Of a stretch of DNA of 64,000 bases, positions 18,138 to 25,321 are shown in pieces. Under the pieces are notes generated by a model. It was not told the DNA's origin. It made no database searches and saw nothing but the letters and a program-made list of their open reading frames with translations. The stretch covers positions 1,684,501 to 1,748,500 of the forward strand of contig NZ_JAMGBD010000001.1 of the NCBI RefSeq assembly GCF_023516555.1, in the 5' to 3' direction. Made by a program: the position numbers and the translations under genes. The number at the start of each line of letters is the position of its first letter. Position 1 is the stretch's first letter. The stretch comes from Sphingomonas alba (GTDB lineage: Bacteria > Pseudomonadota > Alphaproteobacteria > Sphingomonadales > Sphingomonadaceae).

Positions 18138-18243
18138 CCCCGACTCTCCGGCTTTCGCCTTCGAGACAATCAATGTGTGCGACTCTTCCAGGCGATTCGC
18201 AAGCCCTAATTTAACAAAAATTTGATTCGGGAATTTCGGGGCT

Positions 18244-18591
18244 TCAGCAACGCAGTGTCGAACCCTGATACCAAGGCTTGGCGCAGTCCTGATTGTTGCG
18301 CATCCATGCCGGATAGGCCCGCTCCGGGCGGTCGTGCCACCAGCCGTTGAAGCTGTCGGGTTCGAACGGCCTATTGTTGTATCGGGCCCATTCGCCGCCA
18401 TTGATCCAGACCCCGCTGTCGCCATTGTTGTTGCGGCGGCGGCCGTCATGTCGATCGCCGAAACTCCCGCCGCCGCCGCTGACGACGAAAAAGCCGTTAG
18501 GACTGTTGGGGGAATTGCCTCCGAAGCCATCGGCCATGGCAGGTGTCGATAAAGCGGCGATGCCCGCCAGTCCAAGCAACATCTTGTACAT
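18244..18591 (-). CDS. Exported Asn/Gly-rich protein, unknown function
   Basis: A 115-aa precursor with a signal peptide (MYKMLLGLAGIAALS... cut near AMADG). The mature protein is Gly/Asn/Arg-rich at first and Trp/Tyr-rich later (GGWWHD-like and PAWMRNNQDC segments), with two Cys near the end. No family recognised. ATG 18591 has GAGGAGA at good spacing. Confidence 0.72.
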   Translation of the reverse strand: MYKMLLGLAGIAALSTPAMADGFGGNSPNSPNGFFVVSGGGGSFGDRHDGRRRNNNGDSGVWINGGEWARYNNRPFEPDSFNGWWHDRPERAYPAWMRNNQDCAKPWYQGSTLRC

Positions 18592-18812
18592 GTCGCTCTC
18601 CTCTATTTCCGCCCGGATCGGGCGCGGCAAGAAACGCCCCAGCACTCGGCCCGTTCAATCCGTGCTTCTGCCGATGTCGGCAGCGCTTACATCAGGCCGC
18701 TGCGAATGGTGGGAACGACAGGTCGAGCAACGCGGACGCCGCCTGAGCGTTGAGGGCCGAACAGGGAGCTGTGCCGCGTCTTGCAACGGGGGGCACTGAA
18801 AAGGAGCTCCAC

Positions 18813-19136
18813 ATGAAAATCGGAATTCTGATGATCGCCGCCGGCGCATTCGCGCTCGCGCCGGCGGTGGCCGCACCGGGTCACAGCCACGGTCCGACCA
18901 CGGGCAAGGGCTGGGTTCATATGAACGGCCCGACCGAGCCTGCGCACGATGTCGAATGCGGCGAGGAAGATGCGACCCGACTTCCGGGCCACGCCGCCGA
19001 TGCCCGCGGTTCGCCATTCAACGAGGATGGTGTCGCCGGCACGAAATATGCCGGAGAGCAGCCGCAGAATTCGCGGAACGGCCGGTCGGTGTCGCAATAT
19101 GACCTGGCATGCGCCGGGGGTCCGCCGACGGAATAG
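18813..19136 (+). CDS. Small exported protein, unknown function
   Basis: A 107-aa precursor with a signal peptide (MKIGILMIAAGAFALAP..., cut near VAAPG). The mature part is short and polar with a GHSHGP segment that might bind metal. No family recognised. ATG 18813 has AAGGAG at good spacing. Confidence 0.7.
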   Translation: MKIGILMIAAGAFALAPAVAAPGHSHGPTTGKGWVHMNGPTEPAHDVECGEEDATRLPGHAADARGSPFNEDGVAGTKYAGEQPQNSRNGRSVSQYDLACAGGPPTE

Positions 19137-19145
19137 GGCCGCGAT

Positions 19146-19160
19146 AACCCGATCGTAACC
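19146..19160 (+). promoter_or_regulatory. TAACC-N6-TAACC site upstream of the 19183 gene
   Basis: Two TAACC pentamers 11 bp apart, the second ending 22 bp before the ATG. The same arrangement precedes 20511 and 21020. The spacing resembles a degenerate CtrA box (TTAA-N7-TTAA). Confidence 0.5.
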
Positions 19161-19182
19161 GAACAATGGTTACGGTCGGGAC

Positions 19183-19413
19183 ATGAAGCACTGGGACGAA
19201 ACCGACGTCGCCGACTGCAAGCCGATTCGCCTGTCGCGGGCGGATCGCAAGCGGCTGCGCGCCATGTTCGCACACGTCCCGGAGCATCGCCGCCGCCGCG
19301 AGCCGACACATCCCGGATCGATAATCGGGGTGGCTTTGGCCTTCGCGACACTGGCCGCGTTGGCCTGGGCGTTGGCGCCGGCCGGACCCGTGTCCCCGAA
19401 GATCCTGCCTTAA
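19183..19413 (+). CDS. Small basic membrane protein
   Basis: A 76-aa protein. A basic cytoplasmic region (ADRKRLRAMF, HRRRREP) is followed by one membrane helix (about 46-66) and a short tail. No family recognised. No clear ribosome-binding site; the ATG lies 22 bp after a TAACC-N6-TAACC site, so the leader may be very short. Confidence 0.6.
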   Translation: MKHWDETDVADCKPIRLSRADRKRLRAMFAHVPEHRRRREPTHPGSIIGVALAFATLAALAWALAPAGPVSPKILP

Positions 19414-19415
19414 GC

Positions 19416-19469
19416 CTAGAAGCTGCGGAAGCCGGCGACGATTGCCAGCAGAAGCACGACAAAACTCAT
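19416..19469 (-). CDS. Possible 17-aa hydrophobic peptide
   Basis: A 17-codon frame beginning MSFVVLLLAIVAG, preceded by a strong ribosome-binding site (GGGAGGAAGGC). It would encode a single membrane-inserted peptide. The frame stays open upstream, so nothing but the ribosome-binding site marks this start. Treat as a candidate small gene. Confidence 0.3.
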   Translation of the reverse strand: MSFVVLLLAIVAGFRSF

Positions 19470-19643
19470 GCCTTCCTCCCTCTGCCCCGTCGAAGAGGCT
19501 GATCGAGTCGGCAGGAAGCGTCCAGCGGGCGTGAGGTTGCCAGTCGCGCTTGCATCACCTTTCGCCGACAATGGCGCGGGCGTTAGCGCATAGTTACCGG
19601 CTCCAGCGCGTGCTATGCGGAGGCAAGCAGCGGGGGGCATCCG

Positions 19644-20468
19644 ATGCCGTACAGAAATGCGCCTTATTACGTATTGGCCTGTATCGCCGTGATCCTGGCC
19701 GGCTTCTGGGAAAGCTATTTCTCGCCGATCCTGACGGTTCCGTGGCAGTTCCACGCCCACGGCGTCGCCGCCAGTATCTGGGTGCTGATGGTGCTGTTCC
19801 AGAGCTGGTCGGTGCAGAAAGAGCAGCTGCCGCTGCACCGCGCGGTCGGCAAGTCGAGCCTCATCCTCTTCCCGTTCCTGATCTGCGGCCTCACCGCCAT
19901 CATCGACCTTACCGGCAAGGGCTTCGTCGCCGGCAACGGCCCGACGCGGGTCCTGTTCGGCGGCCAGTTTTTCATCGGCCTCGCCATCGCCGTCGCCGCC
20001 TACGTCACCCTCTACTATCGGGCGCTCAAATACCGGCGGAAGGTGTGGCAGCATTCTGGATATATGCTGGCGACGCCGCTGATCCTGTTCGAATCGCCGT
20101 TCAGCCGAGTGCTCGGCACGTGGATTCCGCCGCTGCAGGTTCATGGGCCGCAGGATTTTCCGCGGATCATGACCACGATCGAACTCGGGATGGCAACGGA
20201 GCTCGTCATCATCGCCGTCATCTGGTGGCGGTTCCGCGACAAGGCGCGGCCGTTCCTGGTCGCGGGCGGGTTCATCGTCGCGCAGATGCTGACCATGGGC
20301 CTGATGCAGCACAATCCGGCGCTGGAGCGAATCCTAGTGCTGATCGGGACCGTGCCGAGCGCATTGGTCGTCGGCACCGGCTTCACCATCGGCGCGCTGA
20401 CAAGCTGGGCGGGCTGGCAGGCGGGGAAGAGGCCGTCGGTGCCGGTGGCCGCGGCCCAGCCGGCCTGA
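19644..20468 (+). CDS. Polytopic membrane protein, unknown function
   Basis: A 274-aa protein with about seven hydrophobic helices. Recognisable stretches are WQFHAHGVAASIWVLMVLFQ, LHRAVGKSS and WQHSGYMLATPLILF, with His residues inside or next to helices that could bind heme or metal. No family assigned. ATG 19644 follows GGAGGC at longer distance. It stands alone in its orientation. Confidence 0.75.
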   Translation: MPYRNAPYYVLACIAVILAGFWESYFSPILTVPWQFHAHGVAASIWVLMVLFQSWSVQKEQLPLHRAVGKSSLILFPFLICGLTAIIDLTGKGFVAGNGPTRVLFGGQFFIGLAIAVAAYVTLYYRALKYRRKVWQHSGYMLATPLILFESPFSRVLGTWIPPLQVHGPQDFPRIMTTIELGMATELVIIAVIWWRFRDKARPFLVAGGFIVAQMLTMGLMQHNPALERILVLIGTVPSALVVGTGFTIGALTSWAGWQAGKRPSVPVAAAQPA

Positions 20469-20472
20469 ATGC

Positions 20473-20488
20473 TAACCGACTTGTAACC
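20473..20488 (+). promoter_or_regulatory. TAACC-N6-TAACC site upstream of the 20511 gene
   Basis: Two TAACC copies 11 bp apart; the second ends 22 bp before ATG 20511. Same layout as at 19146 and 20981. Confidence 0.5.
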
Positions 20489-20510
20489 ACCGCCGTTTAG
20501 CGTTGCCGCC

Positions 20511-20843
20511 ATGTCCCAGCGTTCGATTCTCCAGTTCCTTAACCCGTGGAAGCTCAAGCGCGAGCGGGAGGCGGCACGGCTTGCGGCGCTCCGCCATCGC
20601 GACGGCGATAGTTGCGCCCGCTGCCGGCGGCCGATGCGCTTCGATCTGCCGAGGGGATACGACCAGGTCTGTACGATCGAACCGGTATCGCCGGCCGGCG
20701 GCGAGGGCCTCGACAATTTCCGCCTGTGCCACACCCGCTGCAATCCATCGGGCAAGGACCATACCGGCGAAGCGCGGGCGAGGGTGCGGCGTGAGAGTGA
20801 AGCGGCCTTGTTCGACAAGGCGCGGAAGAGCCGGGCGGCCTGA
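20511..20843 (+). CDS. Degenerate HNH-like zinc protein
   Basis: A 110-aa protein. CARCRRPM near residue 35, then CTIEPVSPAGGEGLDNFRLC and CHTRCN, follow the order of an HNH nuclease fold: CxxC, catalytic strand, GG turn, helix with the final HxxC/N. The catalytic His of the first HNH position is replaced (TIE), so nuclease activity is doubtful and a zinc-binding structural role is possible. N- and C-termini are Lys/Arg-rich. Confidence 0.6.
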   Translation: MSQRSILQFLNPWKLKREREAARLAALRHRDGDSCARCRRPMRFDLPRGYDQVCTIEPVSPAGGEGLDNFRLCHTRCNPSGKDHTGEARARVRRESEAALFDKARKSRAA

Positions 20844-20844
20844 G

Positions 20845-20880
20845 CCGTCACGGAGTCAATCCGTGACGTCGATCGGGTTG
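20845..20880 (+). repeat. Palindrome-bearing intergenic repeat, copy A
   Basis: It begins with a perfect 9-bp stem and 5-nt loop (20846-20868). The segment matches the reverse complement of 23258-23293 with about five differences over 36 bp. It sits directly after the stop of the HNH-like gene. The function is unknown. Confidence 0.6.
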
Positions 20881-20980
20881 TCCTCCCTTCGGTCGTTCCC
20901 CGTCGGCCGGCACTCGCCATCTCTACGCGCTGTTCCGGCGGCGCAAGCGCCGGCGTCACTGCGCTCGGCGGCTCGGGCGC

Positions 20981-20996
20981 TAACCGTCTCGTAACC
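20981..20996 (+). promoter_or_regulatory. TAACC-N6-TAACC site upstream of the 21020 gene
   Basis: Two TAACC copies 11 bp apart; the second ends 23 bp before ATG 21020. It is the third example of this arrangement within 2 kb. Confidence 0.5.
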
Positions 20997-21019
20997 CTGT
21001 TCGGCCTAGAGTCCTGCGC

Positions 21020-21286
21020 ATGACGAGGCCAGTCCCTTCCGGAAAGCAGTTCGTCGACCTCGCGGCCGAGGCGGCGAAGCCGTCGCGTATCCGCCGCGAC
21101 CCGCCGCTTAAAGTGGCGAAGAAGACCGTCGTCCCGGACCGCGAAATCGTCGATCGCCAAGCGGTGCTGATCGGCATTGTCGCCATCGCCCTGAGCCTGG
21201 TGGTGATCGCGCTGTTCATCGGCAACTGGGCCGGCTGGTCGCCGCGGCAAGTGACGTTGGAAGTGGACGACCGCGGGGGATACTAG
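21020..21286 (+). CDS. Small single-helix membrane protein
   Basis: An 88-aa protein. The N-terminal half is basic (PSRIRRDPPLKVAKK) and is followed by one membrane helix (about 49-70) and a short tail ending in DDRGGY. No family recognised. No clear ribosome-binding site, and the promoter-type site lies close upstream. Confidence 0.62.
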   Translation: MTRPVPSGKQFVDLAAEAAKPSRIRRDPPLKVAKKTVVPDREIVDRQAVLIGIVAIALSLVVIALFIGNWAGWSPRQVTLEVDDRGGY

Positions 21287-21299
21287 GCCGGCCAACCGG

Positions 21300-21893
21300 T
21301 CACGGGATCGGCTTCGGATCGCCCCATTTGACCATCGGCGGCCCCGCGTCGTCCTTCAACCTCAGGATCGCATAAGTCCGCGCCTGTGCATTGGCTTTCA
21401 GCCCTTGAGGTACTGGGATCGCCTGGGCTGAAATCTTGTTGAGCTCGCCGTCCTTCCACTGCTTGGGAGGTTCGTAATCGACACTGCGGTTGCAATAGGG
21501 ATCTTTCGCACCTTGGGGCACGATCGGCCTGGTCCAGCACTTGCCGCTGTCGGCATGGCAATAGGGGTAGCCTTCGCCCGTAGCGCAGCCGTCGTCGTCG
21601 GTGCAGGTTTTCCCGGCCATCTGAGTGTAGCCCAGATCGGCGGGACGGAAGAGGATGCATTCCCCGCCGAGGCGATCGGATTCGATTCCGTCCTTGGAGC
21701 TCTTGACCTTGAACCATGAATTGATCCCGGGCTGGCGGTTGCCCGTGATCGTCCCGGCCTCGATAACGTAGAGTTCGGCTGCTGGCGCGGCGGCCGCGTC
21801 ATTGGCCGATGCGTTTTCCGCGGGGCTATATTTGTTGCAACCGGTGGCGAAGAGAGGCGAGACGAAGAGAAGCGCGAGTGCAAGGTGACGCAT
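21300..21893 (-). CDS. Cys-rich lipoprotein, unknown function
   Basis: A 197-aa precursor with a lipoprotein signal ([11 protein letters not shown], lipid Cys near residue 19). An Ala/Asn-rich linker leads to a domain with six Cys residues, including [16 protein letters not shown], which suggests disulfides. No family recognised. It is divergent from the DUF2200 gene. Confidence 0.75.
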   Translation of the reverse strand: MRHLALALLFVSPLFATGCNKYSPAENASANDAAAAPAAELYVIEAGTITGNRQPGINSWFKVKSSKDGIESDRLGGECILFRPADLGYTQMAGKTCTDDDGCATGEGYPYCHADSGKCWTRPIVPQGAKDPYCNRSVDYEPPKQWKDGELNKISAQAIPVPQGLKANAQARTYAILRLKDDAGPPMVKWGDPKPIP

Positions 21894-21961
21894 GGACTTT
21901 CTCCTGCATCAGGTCGATTCGGCACCGTAATAATTACATAGATCAATTCGGAGGGCGACTC

Positions 21962-22324
21962 ATGCCTAACGCTGTCTGGCTCCGTTTCTACAAGATGCCC
22001 TTCGCAAAGGTTTACCCGGCCTATATCGCCAAGGCCGAGCGGAAGGGGCGGACGAAGGCGGAGATTGACGAGATCATCCGCTGGCTGACCGGTTATTCGC
22101 AAAGCCAGCTGGAGGCGGAGATTGCGGCGGGCACGGACGTCGAGACCTTCTACACCAAAGCCCCGGCGCTGAACCCGGCGCGCTCCCTCATCACCGGCAC
22201 GATCTGCGGCGACCGCGTGCAGGACATCGAGGAACCGCTGAGGCGCGAGTGCCGCTATCTCGACAAGCTCATCGACGAACTCGCCAAGGGCAAGGCGATG
22301 GAAAAGATCCTGCGGGCGGGCTAG
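21962..22324 (+). CDS. DUF2200 family protein
   Basis: A 120-aa cytosolic protein. Family hallmarks are [27 protein letters not shown], and near the C-terminus [20 protein letters not shown]. The function of DUF2200 is not known to me. ATG 21962 follows GGAGGG. It is followed after 27 bp by the M15-like gene on the same strand. Confidence 0.88.
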   Translation: MPNAVWLRFYKMPFAKVYPAYIAKAERKGRTKAEIDEIIRWLTGYSQSQLEAEIAAGTDVETFYTKAPALNPARSLITGTICGDRVQDIEEPLRRECRYLDKLIDELAKGKAMEKILRAG

Positions 22325-22351
22325 CCGGCCAGTTGAGGACGAGGAGCGCCG

Positions 22352-22921
22352 ATGCGCAGGAAACCGACGAGCGTGCAGGCGCTGACCGAGCTTGGCCGGG
22401 TGCGGCTGAGCAAGAGCTTCTTCATGCGCGACATGCTGCATTCGGAAATCGCGCAGGTGCACGGGCTGCTCAACGCGCCCGACGACCCGGACCTGGCGAT
22501 CGCGGCGGGGACCCGGCTGTGCGAGGAACTGCTCGAACCGCTGCAGGACCGCTGGGGGCGCGTCGCGGTTCGCGGCGCCTATCGCAACCAGGAGGTCAAC
22601 GCGCTCGGCAACCGGATGATGCGCGCCGGCAAGGCGGGCTATAATTGCGCTATCAACGAGAGCAGCGCGGCCGGCCACATCTGGGACCTGCGCGACAAGC
22701 ATGGCTGCATGGGCGCGACGGCGTGCGTCGTCGTACCGGCCTTCTACGATTTGCACCCGGAGCCCGGCGGCTGGCAGCACCTCGCCCGCTGGATCGACGA
22801 GAATTTGCCTTATTCCTGGCTGCAGTTCTTCCCGAAATATTGGGCGTTCAACATCAACTGGCACGAGCGGCCGCTGCGGCGGATCGGCAGCTATGTCGAA
22901 CCGAGAGGGCGGTGGCGGTGA
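22352..22921 (+). CDS. Putative M15-like peptidase or related protein
   Basis: A 189-aa protein without an obvious signal peptide. RVAVRGAYRNQEVNALGN, then AAGHIWDL and the later FNINWHERP recall the order of motifs in M15 D,D-carboxypeptidase-fold proteins (YR..N, HxxxD, WH). The spacing is not canonical, and I cannot confirm all zinc ligands. It lies downstream of the DUF2200 gene. Confidence 0.5.
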   Translation: MRRKPTSVQALTELGRVRLSKSFFMRDMLHSEIAQVHGLLNAPDDPDLAIAAGTRLCEELLEPLQDRWGRVAVRGAYRNQEVNALGNRMMRAGKAGYNCAINESSAAGHIWDLRDKHGCMGATACVVVPAFYDLHPEPGGWQHLARWIDENLPYSWLQFFPKYWAFNINWHERPLRRIGSYVEPRGRWR

Positions 22922-23279
22922 TTTTGCGGGCGAATGCGGTCGCCCGACGAGATTCTGCAATCTCCCTGGAGATTCGATTTTCAAAGAGCCGCTCCAATTC
23001 CCAATCGAAAGTTCGCTAAGTTCACTCCTCAACGCGCTTGAGCGCGCGCACGAACGGCCGATGGCTTCGGCGATCTGCCGTTCGCTTGGCATTTCCATGT
23101 TTGGGTGGACTCCGTCGGAAAAGGAGCCGCACCACATGGATCACATCATGGGCTGTAGGACAGCAAAAATTGCCGAGCGCAGGCGAGCGATTGCGTCAGC
23201 AATCGGGAGCCAGCGTCGAAGAGACAATTTTTGCCCGGCCGACGGGTCGGCGCAGCCGAACCCGTTCGACGTCCCGGAT
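22922..23279. other. 358-bp gap with nested inverted repeats
   Basis: No confident gene. It contains the inverted-repeat element at 23163-23234 and runs into repeat copy B (23258-23293). On the minus strand a frame from 23137 begins with MEMPSERQIAEAIGRS a few codons in, which recalls the start of a GntR-type helix-turn-helix, but the similarity stops there. It could be a fragment of a lost regulator gene. Confidence 0.45.
23163..23234. repeat. Nested inverted-repeat element
   Basis: Outer arms GCAAAAATTG (23163-23172) and CAATTTTTGC (23225-23234) are perfect reverse complements. Inside, a 6-bp stem with a 4-nt loop lies at 23189-23204. The element is about 72 bp, with AT-rich arms in a GC-rich genome. 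It could be a small mobile-element remnant, a cruciform or a structured RNA. Confidence 0.55.
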
Positions 23280-23293
23280 TCACTCCGTGACGG
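23258..23293 (-). repeat. Palindrome-bearing intergenic repeat, copy B
   Basis: The reverse complement matches copy A at 20845-20880 with about five differences. Copy B overlaps the last codons of the zinc-ribbon gene at 23280. Confidence 0.6.
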
Positions 23294-23480
23294 CTTGCTT
23301 CAATTCAACCTCGAGCAGGGACGCTTCGCAGTCGCACTTATGGCAGTGGCCATAGTCAAAGACCGCACCGAGCACCCATTCTTGCTTGCCAGTGTCCCAG
23401 TCGGCCCATGCGTCGCGGCTGACCGCGTCCGACCCGCATGTTCCGCAGACAATTGCGATGCGCTTGCCGGGCTTTGTCAT
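23280..23480 (-). CDS. Small zinc-ribbon protein
   Basis: A 66-aa protein with CGTCGS near residue 12 and CHKC about 35 residues later, separated by a DAWADWDTGKQEWVLG segment. The two CxxC pairs probably bind zinc. Function unknown; a nucleic-acid or protein adaptor is possible. ATG 23480 is the first ATG; TTG and GTG codons upstream are alternatives. Its last codons lie in repeat copy B, so the C-terminus may have been altered by the repeat. It is downstream of the DpnI-like gene. Confidence 0.65.
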   Translation of the reverse strand: MTKPGKRIAIVCGTCGSDAVSRDAWADWDTGKQEWVLGAVFDYGHCHKCDCEASLLEVELKQAVTE

Positions 23481-23518
23481 TGGCACACCGTGCCCAGGCC
23501 CGAGCAATTTTCAACCCA

Positions 23519-23968
23519 CTATTTGATCCGAACTAACCGGTCCGCCACATGGGTCAGCTTGTAGAGAAATCCCTGCCAGCCCGCCCGCTTTGCAGTTGCA
23601 CTCAGAGGGTTGCGTGGTTCGAAGATCGAGGCATCCTGCAAGTCCGCAGACAGGTAATAGATCGCCTTCTTCTTCCCCGATTTTGCGACAGTGACAATGA
23701 ACAGCGGAAAGAAGATTCCCGAATCCATTCGCTCCTTCTGCGGCCCCCACGCCGCGCCAAGGATGGAATCCGGTTTGCGGTCTACGTCATCGACGCGTGT
23801 TGCTTTCACCTGTGCAAGGTAGCCACAGAAATCGCAGATCAGGTCGGCGCAACGAAAGTTTATCGGGAGACGCTTGAGCGTTCGCGCGCGCTTACACCGG
23901 GGACAATTGCAGCTTGCCGCGACAAGCTTCTCGCCCAGTTCGCCGAGGTCCTGCTTGTCGGTCGCCAA
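23519..23968 (-). CDS. DpnI-like PD-(D/E)XK nuclease domain protein
   Basis: A 149-aa protein resembling the catalytic domain of the restriction enzyme DpnI, which cuts adenine-methylated DNA. It has CPRC (Cys22, Cys25), then CADLICDFCGYLAQVK, which aligns with the DpnI segment VADFYC..C....ELK: Asp42, Cys45, Cys48, Gln53 and Lys55. The later PLSATAKRAGWQG aligns with PLAPTARRAGWIG of DpnI. The catalytic Glu is Gln here (D-QxK), which other nucleases of this fold also use. The C-terminal winged-helix domain of DpnI is missing. The start is TTG 23968 with a GGGAG site; longer frames run into the divergent gene. Confidence 0.75.
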   Translation of the reverse strand: MATDKQDLGELGEKLVAASCNCPRCKRARTLKRLPINFRCADLICDFCGYLAQVKATRVDDVDRKPDSILGAAWGPQKERMDSGIFFPLFIVTVAKSGKKKAIYYLSADLQDASIFEPRNPLSATAKRAGWQGFLYKLTHVADRLVRIK

Positions 23969-24043
23969 CCCGAATCTCCCGCTTTTACAGCGGTAGATCT
24001 GAAAAGGCTTCGTCCGGCAAGGAGACTTGAGTAGCGTTCGTCT

Positions 24044-24739
24044 ATGGGCGGGGAACGCAAGGACAATGTGTATCGTGGCCAATTCGGTCGGCGGCGTTCT
24101 AACGCGCCAAGACCAAAGTGGCAGGGCACGGACTGGATCAGCCCGGAGGCCTACCAAGCCCTGAGCCGAGAAGAGAAACAGGAGCTAGCCAGCCGTCGCC
24201 AGCAGGTGAGGGGTCAGCGCAAGCAACGGAATTTCCAGCGCTATAGGAGAAAACCTAGGCGCGGCTTCGGCGGTTATTTGCGTTACAAAGCGACCGTCAT
24301 CGGCACGGCGGCTGCACTCATCATTGGTGGCGGCTGGATCGGTGATCGACTGAGCCAGAAGCCGGTAGCAACGGCAACGGGCGCCTCGTCCGTTCGTGAG
24401 AGTTTCCACTTTTGCCATACGGGCGGCGGGACGAATTGCGTCGTCGATGGCGACACGATCTGGCTGCAAGGCGAGAATATTCGGATCGCCGACATCGATG
24501 CGCCGGAAACTCACGAATATGATTGTGCTTCCGAGAAGGCCCTAGGCGACCGGGCGACCCAACGGCTGCTGCAACTGGTGAACAGCGGGACGATCACGCT
24601 GAAATCAGTCGACCGGGACGCGGACGTTTATGGTCGCAAGCTGAGGCTAGTCCTCGTCGATGGGCACGACGTCGGCGATACGCTCGTGAACGAAGGGCTT
24701 GCTCGCTACTACCAAGGCGGTAAGCGACCTTGGTGTTGA
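24044..24739 (+). CDS. Membrane-anchored staphylococcal-nuclease-like protein
   Basis: A 231-aa protein. The N-terminus is strongly basic (about 1-80, many Arg/Lys/Gln), followed by one membrane helix (83-100) and a C-terminal SNase-type domain (131-231). VVDGDTIWL, IRIADIDAPE (Arg147, Glu155) and DVYGRKLR (Arg198) match the calcium-binding and catalytic motifs of thermonucleases. Four Cys in the domain may form disulfides, suggesting a periplasmic location. ATG 24044 lies 75 bp from the divergent DpnI-like gene. Confidence 0.88.
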   Translation: MGGERKDNVYRGQFGRRRSNAPRPKWQGTDWISPEAYQALSREEKQELASRRQQVRGQRKQRNFQRYRRKPRRGFGGYLRYKATVIGTAAALIIGGGWIGDRLSQKPVATATGASSVRESFHFCHTGGGTNCVVDGDTIWLQGENIRIADIDAPETHEYDCASEKALGDRATQRLLQLVNSGTITLKSVDRDADVYGRKLRLVLVDGHDVGDTLVNEGLARYYQGGKRPWC

Positions 24740-24762
24740 ACGTTTGCGTTGAGGAGTTGCGT

Positions 24763-25047
24763 ATGAAGTACAGCATGGATTTCCAGTACATGCCCCGCGG
24801 CCATGATCGGCCTCTCGACGACGGCGAGATCGTCGGTCTCTCGGTAGACCAATCCCAATTCGCGCTCATCCCTGCAGTCGGCGACTACGTTCAACTCGAA
24901 CCGATGACTTCGGACGCCGACCATGCGCGTTTTTCCGGGCGAGTTAAATCGCGTCTGTTCAGGTATTTCGGAAATGAGCACTGCGGGATCAACATCGTCA
25001 TTGAAGAGACGGATGACGCTGTCTGGGGTGGACTGATCAAGGAATAA
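24763..25047 (+). CDS. Hypothetical protein
   Basis: A 94-aa polar protein without membrane segments or a recognised family. It looks beta-rich (ALIPAVGDYVQLEP, HCGINIVIEE). ATG 24763 has GAGGAG at good spacing; the upstream frame to 24730 lacks one. It follows the SNase-like gene by 23 bp and ends with a terminator, so the two may form one transcript. Confidence 0.65.
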   Translation: MKYSMDFQYMPRGHDRPLDDGEIVGLSVDQSQFALIPAVGDYVQLEPMTSDADHARFSGRVKSRLFRYFGNEHCGINIVIEETDDAVWGGLIKE

Positions 25048-25088
25048 GCGGGGCTGCAGCATTCTGGCATTCGGCTCGCAAATATCGA

Positions 25089-25112
25089 GGGCGGCCGAAG
25101 CCGCCCCCTTTA
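25089..25112 (+). terminator. Rho-independent terminator
   Basis: A 7-bp perfect GC stem (25089-25095 with 25100-25106) and CGAA tetraloop, followed by CCTTTAT. It lies 42 bp after the stop of the 24763 gene. Confidence 0.8.
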
Positions 25113-25141
25113 TCCGCTCAGCAATTGGGCCAAGCGCCGGC

Positions 25142-25321
25142 CTATCCGGTTTCTGCGCGGGCGAGGTTGAGCTGGAATTCACGCAATGCGGCCAGGGCCT
25201 CGTCTCGCGTGAAATAGGCTCGGTGGGATATGACGATTACTCTTCCTTGGGAGTCCATAAGGTAGAAACGCCACATCCATTCCTCGTCCATGTGCAGATA
25301 TGCTTGCGCTTCTGCGAACAT
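25142..25321 (-). CDS. Small YegP-like protein (59 aa)
   Basis: A 59-codon gene starting ATG 25321 with GGCGGAG upstream and ending TAG. The core WRFYLMDSQGRVIVISHRAY followed by FTRDEALAALREF resembles the DUF1508/YegP repeat: WRF, a turn with Gly, an SxxY-like strand end, then a helix. Function unknown. It is convergent with the 24763 gene across the terminator. Confidence 0.68.
   Translation of the reverse strand: MFAEAQAYLHMDEEWMWRFYLMDSQGRVIVISHRAYFTRDEALAALREFQLNLARAETG

Noticed and set aside
21398-23137. 579-codon minus-strand frame across several genes
   Set aside because: It runs antisense through the M15-like, DUF2200 and lipoprotein genes. Only its first codons (MEMPSERQIAEAIGRS) resemble a regulator, which is noted as a possible fragment.
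22922-23279. Possible CRISPR-like repeats
   Set aside because: The repeats are inverted and single, with no regular spacers or cas genes nearby.
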